Below are positions 35,431-50,400 of a DNA stretch of 64,000 nt, piece after piece. Position 1 is the first letter of the stretch. Each line of letters opens with the position of its first letter. This DNA comes from Branchiostoma floridae (taxonomy: Eukaryota > Chordata > Leptocardii > Amphioxiformes > Branchiostomatidae). The notes below the pieces were generated by a model, which searched no databases, was not told the DNA's origin, and worked only from the letters and a program-made list of their open reading frames with translations. Both the position numbers and the translations under genes were made by a program. The stretch is taken from NCBI RefSeq assembly GCF_000003815.2, contig NC_049993.1, positions 6,938,612-7,002,611 of the forward strand. Reading direction: 5' to 3'.

Positions 35431-38400
35431 GTAAAGACACGTTCTTTCGTACTGGTCAGACAGAATGTNNNNNNNNNNNNNNNNNNNNNNNNNNNNNNNN
35501 NNNNNNNNNNNNNNNNNNNNNNNNNNNNNNNNNNNNNNNNNNNNNNNNNNNNNNNNNNNNNNNNNNNNAGTTCGGAATGTGCCATTCATTGTGGTGCGCG
35601 TGTACGGCTCCATTCTCCTTCCCGCTGCCCTTTGGAGCCTGACCTTGGGAACACTTCAGCTGTGGCACACCGCGTGTTTGGGACGTTACGTGCGCACGAC
35701 GGAAGAGAAAAGGTTGTCGTCAGTGAGGAAGGGGGTGGTCTGATTTGCCAAAAGTTGGGTGTGCGGGGCGGCATGGGGGTGTATGGAGTGTGGAGTGAAA
35801 GTTCAACCATACATGGTTGGTTCAACGTCAGAAAGTGAAAGTTTTCACTGTCCACGTGGGTCGCTCTATAGCTTGTAGCGCTTCAACCATTGGTCGAATC
35901 AATGGAAAGTTGGAAACAGTGGAAAAGTTTATTCTTGATGGCTTTCATATTATTTAGGCATTGGGCTTTATTCCCCTTCCAATTCTTTCCCATATATGGC
36001 CTACCTCTCCAATATTTGAAACTCCAAAGTTTTATTGTTCTAACATAATTCATAATTTTGATACATTATTTCTTGCTTTCAGATGCGAGGAAGTGGTGTA
36101 AACAAGTAGATGTTTCATATGTTGTAAGAAAGAAAATTGTGAGCTATGCCTTGGGAGTATTGGGTGACCACAATAAACATTTTATTTTCAATATTTGGGA
36201 TTCCTGTGTCTGCCATTAACTTGTTATTTATTTATCATCATCCAGACACAGACAGATGTGTATTCAAGGGGGCAGGGTTGTGTTGACATTACCAATGTTG
36301 TTTACAATTAGTCATTGTGTAGTATTAACACCTATTTTACTTCCAGTCAATAGTATTAAAGAAGAAATATCTTGTTTTGTTTTAAGTAGAAATCAATGAA
36401 TATTATTGATTTGAAGTTGATTAGTTGTATGGGCTGTAGTATTTCTATTTGTGCCTGTTTAAGCTCTGAAATCAATTACCAGATGTCTTTTAGAAATGAT
36501 TGTGCAGATTAGATTGATAAAATTTCAAAAATATCTCTGCCAAACATTATATAATGACAAACATTTTAGTACTATATTTACTGTTTTCAATTTCCCTGTT
36601 TTGTGTTTGTTGCTAGAAAGTATTTGTTTTCTACACTTTCTTCATCTGCAATGAAATACATCAGAACATTTCTAGCCAGATGAAGTCGGGTGTATCATCA
36701 CATTTCCAAGGCTGGAATTCGGCACTGCCAGGCATGCCACATGACCTTGAGTACCCCTGCATTGTGCAGATGATTGACATGATCACATGACCATGGCATG
36801 CTAGCTGTGTGAAAGGTAATCATCACTGAGGGTCTTCTCCCTTTTGGGCCATCAAAAGGGTGTGAAAGGGGTTTATCGCTCATTTGGTCATTGTTCAGAC
36901 CCTTGTAATGCACACAGGGTCCCAAGTTTTCTTGCTGTTTCAGTTGCAGGGTATATTTTTTACAGGGAGTGGTTGCTAGACTCGCCCCTTTAATTAATAT
37001 AACATGCTCAATGTACCTACTTGAACATGTGATTTTCCTTTCAAAAGACGGGTGCAGCCCCAACTGTGATGCCCTGCCGAGGATTGAACCAGGTTTCCCA
37101 GTTACTAACTTAGACTTAGAGGAACCAGGTGCTCAACTGTGGGGCTTCTCAGAACAGGGACATATCTGAAAGGGGTTATATGAATACTTTAATCTTCTGA
37201 GAGTTAAATTTAACCACTTATGGTAATACAGTATTTGTTGAGCTTGGCCTCTTTTATTGTGATTGTGGTTTCAGGTATCTAACACCATCTTGGTTACAGA
37301 ATCGTAGGAAATCTGCTCTTTTGTGAGAGCCAATATGACATGATAACAGTGTCCCAATGCATGACTTGTTGCTATGAATTATTCATTTGATGGTTTTGTC
37401 AGAGGATATTTGTTACATGTCCTTGAAATCAAATGATAATCGGTGACATTTGACCAATATCTGTTGCGTAACAATTCAAGAAGCTAAACAAGTAAATTAA
37501 CAATTTTTTTTACCTCTTCTTAACCTTGAAAATTACTTCTCCTTGACCTTGGCAGATTTTCTAGAGTTCAAGGGAATATGATTTAATGTAGATAAACATA
37601 TGAAGAAAAGATTCCATGGGTCAAGAAAAACCAATAAATGTATATGTCGACTCTGCATGCCCCTTATGCAAAACAATTACTTGATATTTCCTATCACCAA
37701 AATTAACAGTGCCCTACTCAATTAGTAGGCCCTGATATGCCACTGGGATGAGTATGTCTTGTTGGAATGCTTCTAGTTTTGCAGTCAGTTTTATTGAAAT
37801 GGCTATTTCAATATTGATATGATTGTAGGTTTCATCATTCAAGTAAGTGCATCCTTGATGTACAAATGAACAATCATTTCAAAATTATCCACACATGATG
37901 TAAGAAACTTGTGGACATATTTGAGTCGTGGAGTGGTATTGTATGTTATGTAAGTAGCCCATTTAAGCATAGTTGTTGCCAGCTTCAGGACTGGGTGTGA
38001 ACTAACACACTGAGTGTTTTTAACGCAAGTGAAAATGTCGTCACCTCTGGTTGGAGCCACCCCAGAATTTCCGCTGTAATCACAGCTGTAGAAGCAGAAG
38101 CGCACGTTACTTGGCAAAGCCCTCGCATCCGAGCTGACGGTAATAAACAATCTTTCCCACGGGCGGGCAGCCCAAGTACACTAAATTAAGCATTCACTGC
38201 ACAGTTTAGAATCGGGAACAAAAATAATCGTCACACTTTGTGTTTTCGGGTGATACAATCAAGAATTACATCCAATGAGTGCACACATGATTATTATACA
38301 TGTATTATGCTGTGATCTTTATCTGGGTCAGGTCCACAGGGGGGCATTGTGCAGGTGGTCCCAGGTGGAAGCTACCACCTTATCAACTGTGTATCCACTG

Positions 38401-41400
38401 ATACATGATCTGTGTAGAAACAGTGTCAAACTAGACTTGATCCCGAAACAACCTGGTAAGGATGTGTGCAGACTGATAGTTGAGATTCTGATCAAGTACT
38501 TCTTGTAGAAGGACTTATCGTACATAGATGTGGGTACAATGTGTTGTCCGTTGTCTTTCTTTATTTCTGTACATGATACAAAATGAATATCATAATTCCA
38601 GGTCACTGGTATATGCAACATTAACGGGAAAAGAACTGAGCTTCTTAGGTATTCATGTGTGTCGTAGTGAGAGAGAAAATTAAATATACTGATGCCTGTT
38701 GTAACTATTCTATTGCAACGTACAGTGTAGTGAAAAAATTAGCATTATTACCAGCAGCATTGTCCACCAGAAATACCCTAATCATTAAGTGCCCTGATGA
38801 AAATTACACAGAAACCCATAATCATCAAATCAACTTAACCAAATATAGTTAAGTAGTGCCTGATGAAAATAGGTAGCTGTAGGAGATGCTAAGTAGGTTA
38901 ACCTGCCCCCAGAAGTGCTAAATTCCTTAAATAATCATGACTTATTTTCCTGGAAACATTGATTTCTGAGACTCACACCACCCTATGACTAGTAATACTG
39001 TCTGTGGGGGTCGCATTCTTGTCCAGGTTCCAGGAATTGCCTACAGGTGTGCAGAATAGAATGTTTGATGTGGAAATCACTAAGCAGAGAAGAGGCATTT
39101 TTGCTGGATAGTTTGAAAGAACATTTTCAGATAGATGTGCAAAAGGTTTGTGACAGTTCAGTGTAATATAACCAGCTGCTTCTGCGCCACGTGCCTGCCA
39201 AGCTGGTGTGTTACACCGAAGCACGGTTATACTGCCGTGTTGGCATCTGACGATGTCCTCGACCGACCGACCGGCTATATAGATACAGATACAGATAATA
39301 CACATTGTCGAGGATGGGGGGATGTTGTGTCATTATGTAGGTAATGTCCAATCAGATTGATACTAGTAGTATGTGACATCATGGTAAATCACTTAGTTGC
39401 TTGCTTTTTGCAACTTAAGCATTTATGTTATAGATATGTAACAAATTACTTGCATACTTTATTCCATTTTCTGACACCACGTTTGATTCACTTAAGTTCT
39501 GGCCTTGGTGCTTAAATTTATGTTACCCGATACCATATTAGCAAGAGTTACTTTTTCATGAGTATATTACTAAAAATACACCTAACAGTGTTAATTAACC
39601 ACTTATTAGTGGTACCTAAGTACCACTTCAACAAGTTGCTAATTGCAGTACATTTTGCTGGATCCCAAAGTCATAATTAACAAGAAACTTGTACACTGTT
39701 AGCTAAAATTCAGTGGATTGCTTTTAAGGTTATTTTCAGCTCAAGTTGAAAGCCTCAGTGGATTGTTTTCGTTCGTTTTAGTTCATATTCTCACTTACTG
39801 ATTTGAGGGATTCTGTCTGATTTCTTTCTGATGTGAGGGAGCCACGTTGGACTTGATACAAAGTGCGAAGTGCTAAACTTCTCCATCGCAGCAGTCTCTC
39901 ACTCTCCACACTGTTGCTGAAGTGCCAGGTACTTAACCTCCCTCCACCTCTCGCTAGGCTGTGAAGGAATCCCTTGTTGCCATGGGAACAAAGCCCAGGT
40001 GTGCTATGAGAAGGGCGGAGGCCCCAGGGTGGATGGCTTTATGGACACACAGGAAATGACCACCATGATCTTGGTAATCCTGCCAAGGCTGGAATCTACC
40101 ATCGTCCATTTAGAGGGGGTGGCAGCATAACTGAATTGAAGACGTAATTGAACATTGTGGAACTGTTTACTTTTTCTCATATTGTGATAACACCTTGATG
40201 GCGAACACTTGGATTAGTTCATGCATTTATTTGATTTTTAAGAAGGCTTTCTGTTAATGACATTTCAGTCCATTGTCCCTGTGGAAGCAAATCTTATGAA
40301 AGGAGAGGTAATCAGCTTCCTGCAAGCAGTTAATCAATTAAAGGAGGTCTCTTACATGCAAACCAATCTTGTTGAACTCTTGTAGGAAGAAGAAAGACGA
40401 TAAAATACACGTTAAGTGTATCGTGATATGATTCATCCCTTTACACAGTCACATGGCTAATGCTATAGAGAGATGCTGCTCTTCGAATCATATTTCGACA
40501 GACTTGATTTATTGCATGTGCTGAACTTGGTTTAACAGCACGGGTTCCACGGTCGTAATATTTCTATGTGACAATTATGTTCACCATGGTATGTAAACAA
40601 TAGTGTTTGGATTGTTATATGATATTGGATGCAAATGTTGCCCTTTTTTGAATCTAAAAGAAAATGTAGATGTGTTTGAAGTGTCGTTATATAATCCCAG
40701 AAATGGCCAAAGGCCTGTCTCTGCTATTTACATAAACCTTGGCATAATATCTATGGGCGGGCCCTAAGACAGGAATATCGGGAGTATTTCCCAAACGCAG
40801 TGATGAAGAGGCCTAACTTGTATCTTTTTTGGCTGTCATGATTTTCTGGGATGGGAGTTTGTCGTCCAGGATGTTGTGCCACCCCAATATCTGCTTGGAG
40901 ATTAGATGAATCATGCCATTGCATGTCCTCTAGGGAGGTTCTGTGTTGTTCTTCAGTTTCTTTTGTACTGATAAGTGGAAATAAAGCCGCCACATTGGGT
41001 ATCTGTGGTCCCGAGTATTGGCAAAATGTCAGGTTTGTGTCTCTTGTGCATTTGTCAGTCTCTGTGTGTGAAGTCACCAGGGAGCTTCTACCACCTTTCA
41101 ACTTGACCTTCCCACCTGTTGTTGTGACAATCCTGTGACAACCCATTGAAATGCGACGTTCAAGCAGACGTGAGGATGATCAGCACTTTTTAGTTGTGTC
41201 CACCTGTTGATTGAAACTTATTCTGTTTCTGTAGACTAACTGTTCTTCAAAATTGACAGATAAAGACTTTCTCAGGCAGTGATTATAATGTAAATCATTA
41301 AATAATTACTGTGATTTCAAAGATTTCAAAACTTGGGCAGTTACAATCTACATGTAATTTCCTTCATAGCATTTACGTGCTTGTAATTTTCACTAGAAAA

Positions 41401-44400
41401 AATCAAGAAATCAAAGCGATGTCCTGATAGATACTGGTATTATATTAATCATTATAATGGGACTGTAAAAACTCGAGGTAAGATTCATGTCTCTATTCCA
41501 GATCATCTCAGAGACTAATCACAAAGCTCAGAATGTCTGTTCCAAGTATGTCTGCTCTACTGAATAACTACTGAACCTGCAAAGATTCTTAAAAATAAAG
41601 TTCTCTTTCATCCGTCGTTTCTAAGGGCCATCGATATTCTTCGTGAGTTATAGCCAGTGCGCTAGATTATGAAAACTTCAACTATAATTAGAATTTTATT
41701 TATGGAGTACGTTGCGTAACGCAGACAGTCTTTGTAGTTTTGTCACACGCACATGTGGGCACACACACAGTCAGGCCAAGGAGGTTGAAAAAGAGATTTT
41801 CAACCTCCTTGGTCAGACACACACTCTTCTCTTTCTCTCTCTGTTGGGGAACTACACCCCCCTCTTTCCACTGTGCCTATGGCACAGTCTGATTTGTAAT
41901 CTAGGCAGCCTGCCAAAATCGATACTGGTGTTTTCCCACTTTCGCCCATATATGGAAGTGATGCTTCCAGTCCAAGTGACCGTGGAGGCCTTAGGAAGAA
42001 CTGCTGGCACAATGGCAGATCTACGCTCTCCATTCCAGTACCTCCGCTCGAGCACACACAAACATTATATACCGATTAGTTGGAAGCAATTCATAGTGAC
42101 AATTATAAGGGCGTAATTACAAACTTGGCTTCCTTTGACAAAACTGCATATGAGATTATTTCCAGTTATTTTGCCATTATCAAGAGATATTAATCTGCTT
42201 ATTTTTTTCCACCAATAGGCCTGGTCAAATTGAATTATCTGATTTCGGAGTAAGCCATTTGGAGTCAATAGCCCGTGGCAATGGGTGTAAAGATGAACAT
42301 TTTGACAGGAATGTTACCACAATGTTCTGGGTATGGGCAATAAATATGTTAGAAATGAATGTGATGGAGTGAATTGATTGCTCCAAGACCGGTTAGGTGC
42401 TGTTGAGGTGCAATATGCCGTCCGCCCGTGGCTACCTAATTGCCTAATTAATGGGGAAATTAGGAATGCCGTCTATAAATTGTTGGCACAATGCGACATT
42501 TGACAACATTAGGTCTGGTTTGCAGGGAGCCTGGGGGAAAACAACAGAGACGTGTTAAATGCCTCGCAGGGAGGAAGGCGTACATGGCGCAGTCTGCATA
42601 ACCAGTATCTAGCGACAGGGCTCTGATGAAATCATCTACGTTCCCTTCACTATAAATCTCTCCTATTGGGGAATTTGGAAATTAAGGCATCTTCATTTAG
42701 TATTCACCGATAATATCTTGATCCATGATTTAATTGGTGAACGTGCAGTGTTCACAGTTTTCCCGCCAGTTTGGTGCGCATGCAGTCTCTACAAACCAGG
42801 GCTGTCTCCAGGACACATCCATTCGTCCCGGGACAGAAATTGCTAGCGTTTTGGGATGGAAAAAAATCACCCTGTATATCCATCCCAAAGAATTCAAATT
42901 TTATGACATGTTTATTACTAAATCATAGTAAATGTATATTGATAAGCTGTCAATGACAGGTTTAACAAAAATGGGTTCCCAAACAATGATTTGGATGGAA
43001 AAAATATCTCAAGCTGGAGATAACCCTGCTTCAAACATTATGCACATCAAAATTCTTGTAATTTATCAGTTATTTGCTTCCATATTTATATCATGTTCCT
43101 CCTGGGAGTTGCCATTTTATGTACCAATTGACCTCTGCCCTCCACAAGCATACAATGGACTGATGTCAGTGTGTTATCACTGCAGTGTAAGAAATTAGGA
43201 TTGTGAGCATTTTTTCAAGTGGATATCGATCCTGTTATGTTTTAAATTCATATGTAATTTTTGATAGGGCAGTTTTCAGCTTTAATGTCCAGCAAACCTA
43301 TTTGAATGAAACCTGTTAAGAGTTGAAAATTTTAAAAAAATGTAAGGCAGAAAAAAGCCTCTCCTGCTCTGTAAGATATTTGAGCATTGAATATTTCACA
43401 TTTATAAAATTATTCATTACAATTATAAAATATCATTACTCATTTTCCAATAAGGTTGTGTTTCTAACCATACTATTTCAATCATATATAAAGCTTGAAT
43501 GATTTTTCTCATGGCTGTATAATATCCTTGGTGGTATGGAAAACCATGTTTCCTTTTCAAGCAGCCCAAAACGTAGGTGTCTCATGTAGAGACAGATACT
43601 GCCTGTTCAAAAGTATTTCTGAGGGAATTCGAAAGACAAGTTTGAAAGAAAAAGGTAGACCTTCTCATTCTTTAATGGCATTGCTATCTCTACTTGAAAC
43701 CCTTTTCAAAAACCTTTTGTCCCAACGCCGAACTTGCAGAAGAAAAGTTACTCCCTTCTGTGTACCACCCACAATCACAGGCTAGGTGATTCAGCCCATA
43801 GTTTTGGTATTAATGAACAAGGTGTGACACCTAGCCATAAACACTAGCCCTAATGTATCCCCCACTTTGTAACAACGGTTGGTGCTGAGAGACACGTTGC
43901 GACTGGGGTAGAGGTGTGGAATGTGCGGTATCCGGTGTTCCTTCCTCGCTGACATGCAACGTTGGCAGTTTTTGGCTGAAGGGGTGCAGGTTGGAATCTG
44001 GTGGCATGCCAAACATTCCTGGGAAGCAGGGAACAGTGAGACACGTTCCCAAAGGAACACTTTGCCAACTCACATGCACTCTGCCAAAGGTGTTCTTGGC
44101 TTGAAACTGAACCTTAGTCAACACATGTCACATTTGCAAATGACAAGTCTTTGAAGTTCATTCAAGTGTTGGAATGGCAAAGCTAAAGGCCTGACTCTTG
44201 TCCATTTTGCTTCTATTAATAGTATTATTAATTCTCAATACCATTCGTATTTAATATTTTCCAGATTTTCTCACTGCAAACTCAGTCACTCGTTAATTGA
44301 TTGATAGATGAAACAAACATAAAGTTTTTTTAACTTTTGTATAACAATCATAGTTAGTAGAGTAGGAAATATGTTTGTTGTATGGGGATCTGCTGAAGAA

Positions 44401-47400
44401 TTCTGTTGAAAATTGTGACAGATAGACTGGCAACAATGAAATCAACTTGAGGTAAATCTTCCTGAAATTTTCACAGTCACTCATGGAGCGGTGCTTTGGT
44501 TATTGTTTAAAAATAACTGGAATTCCTAGAAAAGGTATCATTTCCTTGATGCAGTGGGATACATTCTAACTGATGTGTTGAATTGCCCCTCAGAAATTTG
44601 TCTTCAGGCTGAGCAATTCTGTGTTAAAAAATATTGGCAAGTTGTCATCTTGTCTATATTAAAATGTGAAGTTAGCAACACCATGATATAATTTTGCCGT
44701 TTGCTGATAGAGATAAATGTCTCAGAAAAATGAAAGGAATAATTCTTGCAAGGAGGTTATAATTCTTGCTAAGTCAGTCATGAGGGGAGAACTTATTCCC
44801 ATATTGATAAATATTAAGAGTCTGTGTGCAGACTATCATTTTTATGAGCAAGGAAATTCATGGTAACAAATTTGCCATCAATAGGTCACTTTGTTAAAAG
44901 AAACTGTATAATATTTATACAGTAGCACTGTTCATAGATGCAGCTAGTTTATAGTAGTACATAGATCCAGCAAAACAAATCAAGCAACTTGTTTTTAATG
45001 AAAACAAAAGCAATTTGACTTTTGAGAGAATGTGTCTCGCTTTAATTTGAAGTACGAAGAACATGTAACAAGTGTCTGTTTATATTCTAACATACCAGTA
45101 GGTGCGAGCGCGGTTAGAACGACTTCTGTTGAATGTTGGCTAAATCTTTTAGCAAACTTTCCTCCCCAGCCTGGAGGTAAACCGCGCTCCCAGGTGAGTT
45201 GAGAAACAAGCGGCGGCCCCGCCCAACTGTTCCACAGACAAGCAGAAGGCCAAGCAATGTCACTCCATAACCAGGGTTGCTACGGCAACCATCTAGACCT
45301 CTTGACCCTGGAGGTCTGTGATTGGCTGGCAGGCTGATGTGTACTTAGTTCACATGTGTATGCAGTTTTCCCTGCACCAGACAAGGCCACCCCAAGACTG
45401 GGGAGGAATACTAACAAGCCCAGAAGAGGCTTCCTCTCCAGCAAGAGTGTGTGATGTGAATTAGTAATCAGGAGGCCATGGACTGGTGGGTTTTTGCATG
45501 CCAGGTTGATCTATTGGGGGTAAACAAGTGGTGTTAAATGTTTCTTTATGCCTTGTTAAGTGCCTGTGAAAGAAAATGCACAACAACGTTATAAATCCGG
45601 CTCTGCTCAAGAATAGTCCTTCCTTCAATTGGCTGGATGTAAAAGCCATGAAGTAAAATGATTATTCCATAACTAAATTATGAATAAATTTCTATGAATA
45701 AATATGATAAAATCTACTATAAAGTTATTAGGCAACAGCTTATATATTTGTTGTTGTGTTTAGTTGTCCTAAGATGTCTCCATCTTAGTTTTGGGTTGCT
45801 TTTGTTAGGTGTTGAATATGTAGAACAGTTATTTTTTAGGAGTGCAACGTGAAATGTTAATTTTTGTGTATCACTTCTACACTATGATAGACCTGAAGAG
45901 TTTGGACCTATCAGATACCTGCAGACATAAGACGAAAATCAATAGTCATTTGGGGGTGCTATCAAATGTTTCAGGGCTGCAACCCAGATTTTATGATACC
46001 TTGCTCCAGAAAATTGATTGAAGTGCTTTTCTGTGCTCAGCTCCTGCCAGACAGTGGAAGATATGGGGAAAGTACATTATTGAAGTGAATGGAAGGGAGT
46101 GCTAGTTGTGATTTGTGCTTGACGAACACGATTTACCTGCATGTTGTTATGTAATGACTGAAAGTTAACAATAAAAAAGTATAATCAGGAAAGAAAAATA
46201 CCATATTTGTGATTTATTCATATATATTTCTAATTTGTTTTTAGGACCCTCATGCTGTGATTATTGGACTGTCCCAAATGTTTTAGCCCAGGTTTTTCCA
46301 GGGAATGTCTGGTCGTGAAGTATTAACACCTGAGATTTAGCTATGCCGATCAACACTTGGAATGTCTTAATCTCAACTGTCTAATTCCTCAGTAGTATCA
46401 AATTAGATGGTAAATTGTTTCCCTGTCATTAATTTCATATAGTCATGTATGGATCATAAGATTATTTGTGTCATTAAGCTCATTTACCTGGTAAAAGAGA
46501 TGTTGCTTTATAGCTTGAAGGAAATTAATCCTCTGTATTTTGTATTACAATAAATCAATGCAAGCATTATAAAAACTTGTCGTATTTTGTATGAAAAAAT
46601 CTACTCACATTTTTTAGCAATCTCGCAAAGAGCTAAATCAATTAGTTTCTTGTTTATTCTGTAACTCTTTGAAATTGTGATTAATTACTTGCTTGCTTAA
46701 TTACAGACTGATGTTGGTTGCCCGTGGGTGATTTAAGTAAAGTATAACTCTAAATTATCAGCATTTTTAATCATATTGCATCATTGGGTAATAAAACTTT
46801 ATGCTGTGCGGAGGTTTAGAATTGGAAGGAAGAAAACATTTTTACAATTTTTGGAAATTGGATCAATTAGTTAAGCCTAAGAAAAAAGTGTTATATTTCC
46901 AGTTACCAAACCAACCTTAGAAAAAAAACTGCCAACCCTAGCTTTCTGCTGCTACAAAGGACATAACATTTTCAATCTGAATGGTGAAAATGCAGCTTCG
47001 TTTTCCAACATGTTGTCATTTCTGATTTCCGTTGCAATAGGAAATTGTGCTAATACATTGTAGCTATATATCTGCATGGTCAAAATAAGATGTATAATAT
47101 AGTGCCCAGGTAACTTTCAGTTTGACAGTGTTTTTGTATTGGATCAATTTGGCCAAAATCTTTGAAAAAAGATTATTAATTTATTATATTCTCCTAATAT
47201 TAAAACTACCAAATTCCTACTAATTTAGCATATCCACATTTTTTCATGGCTCTAATTTGAACCATAACATTGATTTCACTAGGCCCCACCATATTTGGTT
47301 ACAGGACTTTCTAATCCACATATTATACATACTAATGGTGGTTATGACTGACATAAGTCTTTGACATGATGATAATTGCCATGGCAACAGAGATGTATTA

Positions 47401-50400
47401 TCAAAACATCAAAGGTGGCTTTGCTGGACATTCGGCAACACAATTCGCTTTTCATTTACTGAACACTTGTTTTGTAAGAAAATGTTTCAAGTCAATCAGC
47501 CAGAGTTAGACTTTCTTCACCACTTGAGGGTACCAAGCCAGTCTGAGCTGATATTTCCCGACATTCCACCACAAGGGTTTCAAACAACCCTAAATGCCAC
47601 CAAAACATCAACTGGGTGTCACATTTCTGCATGTCTAGACGCTTGGCTCAAATCTGTTCTTATCTGTCCACTCTTTCCACCTTATCTGATGACCTTTGGC
47701 CTGGTTGCCTAGCAACATGGGTCAGATTGCACCTGCCTTCCAGTGCCCAAAGTATTCAAGCCTCCAAGTTCATTCTGAGCTTGGCTTCTATGGGGTATAC
47801 TTGGGGTATGAATTCCCACCGGGCACATTTGTCCTGTTAAAACAATCCTTGCACTTGTCTTACTTAAGAAATTTAACTTTTATGGCAGTTTTATCTTGTT
47901 CAAAGTTTTTTTCTGATTCTTCCAAGGGCTCAAATTACTTTGTTCCTAACTACACAATAATGTAAGAATTTCTGACTGAGAGGATCAAGTATTTAACTGT
48001 GTGTAAAGTAAAAGAGGCACTGAGATAACTACTATATCAGTCTTTCTTTTGATTAAGGTATGTTAAAGCTAGGTCAAAGGTCAAGTTACATGTATGTACT
48101 TATCTATGTATTTGATACTAGTGCTCTAGTCAAACATTAGTGTGCTGTTTGAGATACACTGTACCTACAAAAGTAAGGTGAAAAGGCAATAGGTTCACAG
48201 AGTTTAACTCAAAATAGTTTTTACGAGATGTTCGTCTCCAACAGTCCTCGCCAAGTAGGTCATTCCAGGTCAAACAGCTCTTCCTCTTGAAGAAAGCAGC
48301 CATACATGTCATTGTTCAGGGTTTCCCTAAGTTTGAAACATTCTGTACCTCATCCAACCTCCTCATTATGGAGATATGCATCATACTTAGTTAGGCCCAA
48401 TGCTTCCAAGACAATCCAATAGATGGTAATTGGACAGCCTCAAATGATAGTAGTAGGTATTTTCATACAGAATGTATGTTTCTGAGACAAGGTTGTAGCA
48501 GGATGGACAGGACACCATCAGCGGTTGCCTTGACCTGTTTATACTACCATGTATTAAAAGTTAATGCATCATGAACCATTTTCCCCAACAATTAAGCTAA
48601 TGTAATTCCTACTCACCGAACTAGACATTAATCTAGCCTTTCTTGTTCTCTCCTGTTACTACAGGTAGATCAGGCTGGTGGAAGTTTCCTGGTAAAAAAG
48701 GATGTTGTACGTCCAACCAGCGAGAGAGTTTGTGTGAAAAATTGCGTACCATTAGATGATACCGATGTGCTGGATGTGGAAGGCAGCATGGTGAGTTCAT
48801 TACAGCCTAGAAACTTTCAAAGTATCAATTTTGATCCTCTTCATCATCTTTCTTCACAAAGAAAGAACATTTCACAGTGCGCCAGTTTGTAACTGTGTGG
48901 TGAAGAGGTTAGCCTAAGTACCATCCTCCATAGTGACTGCTGGCTCAGTACTTTCACTTGTGTGGTTAGCAAGGAAAGTATTGAGCCAGCGTTCACTACG
49001 GACAATGGTACTCAGGCTATGAAGAGATCACTGTGAGCAAAAACCAGGGACTTCAAGATAAAACCACAGCATTTCTGCTTTTACAGCATTGACTCAGTTC
49101 TTATTGAACCGTATAAAGGTCCAGAAACTCAAACTTGATTTCTAGAAATCAAGAAATCTTAAGCCATTGATCTTCCAAGAGGCATTTTGCCAAGAATGCC
49201 TTGTTATGCCTGCCAGTCAGATATTTATGAAGAAAAGGCACATGGCAGGCTGAATATACTTTGCTAATGATGACCATCCATCCTCCCACTGTGTCTAATT
49301 TAGTGTCTTCAGAGTCTCGCAGCCTTATGAAGGTGTTAATGCCAAGGCTGTAACTTACCTATCCCTTCCTCCTGGGTCCTTTGGGCCAGTGCACAAAGTC
49401 ACCCAGAAAATGAAATTGCATTTTCAGGCTAGGAAAAGTAATTACTGGTGGACATTTTTTTATCTGTACCCTTCACCTCCAATAAAAAGTGCTAATATTT
49501 TCATAGCTTGGAGGACTAGCAATTGAATATTTTGTAACATTGTATGCTAGGCTTCAAGGCAGTTTCCAATGTGGCTTGTTGGCTATAGAACTGAGTTGTC
49601 AAAAGTCAGTTGGAATTGTTATTAGTTACATTTAGATATTGATTGACAGGGGTAATCAAAATATTGTATTTCACAATGACAAGGAAAAGCAGATGTACTT
49701 ACCTTGAGTAAATTGAGTGAATAGTTTTCTTTGTTGGGTCATGTACCAAAATTGCAGGGCTTTTGGCTCAGAACCCAGAGGTCCTTGGCTCGAATCCTGC
49801 CATGCTACCAACCCTGTGCCCCAGGGAAAGGCACTTAACACCACTTTCCTCACACCACTTAGGTGTAACGATGAGTACCTGACTTCGATTGGGGATGTAA
49901 AAGGTAACCAAAAGAAAGGGTTAGGCTCCATTTTCCAATACCTTGCCTAACACATTGTCTAACTACCCACTGCCCCTACAGCCTAAAAAAAAACCTTTAC
50001 TTTAAAGTTAACATTTATGTATGTTTCATATGCATTAGCTGGTACCTCTGCAAATTTACCAGACATTGAGGTTTTAACACAAGTTGATGAGAAAAATTTT
50101 ACAGGTAAAGAGAATTCGAAATGTCCCCCAAAACTGAAAAAAAAAACCTTTGTGAAAACTAAATGTTTTACATCTAATAAACACATCTGTAAAATGTTTG
50201 CCATGTAATTTGATAACTAAAGCAAGACAATGTACAATGGAGGTAATGACATTGCTCCCAAATTAGTCTGGTGTGTGTCAGTGTGTGTTTATGCAGCAAC
50301 TTTGACAGTAAGAATTGTTTGTCGTTTTGTATGTTGTTTACAGGAAGAAGCTGACATCAACACCGTACAGTGTGAAGTGAAAGAGACTCAGTACTACAGA

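Larger units (their letters stand above)
35569..48664 (+). other. ATG10 intron 1 (3' of the gap)
   Basis: About 13 kb with no recognised exon. Contents noted: CArG boxes (CCATATATGG) at 35990-35999 and 41946-41955; a tRNA-like SINE fragment at 36960-37140; a perfect 16-bp hairpin at 41776; a homeodomain-site-rich patch at 42100-42700; and X-box-like palindromes at 39976, 45276, 47375 and 47704. Confidence 0.75.

Noticed and set aside
35275-35838. 187-codon plus-strand frame through the assembly gap
   Set aside because: Only its first part is real (ATG10 exon 1); the rest runs through N and intron.
40751-41146. 131-codon minus-strand frame
   Set aside because: No known motif, no splice signals, intronic to ATG10.
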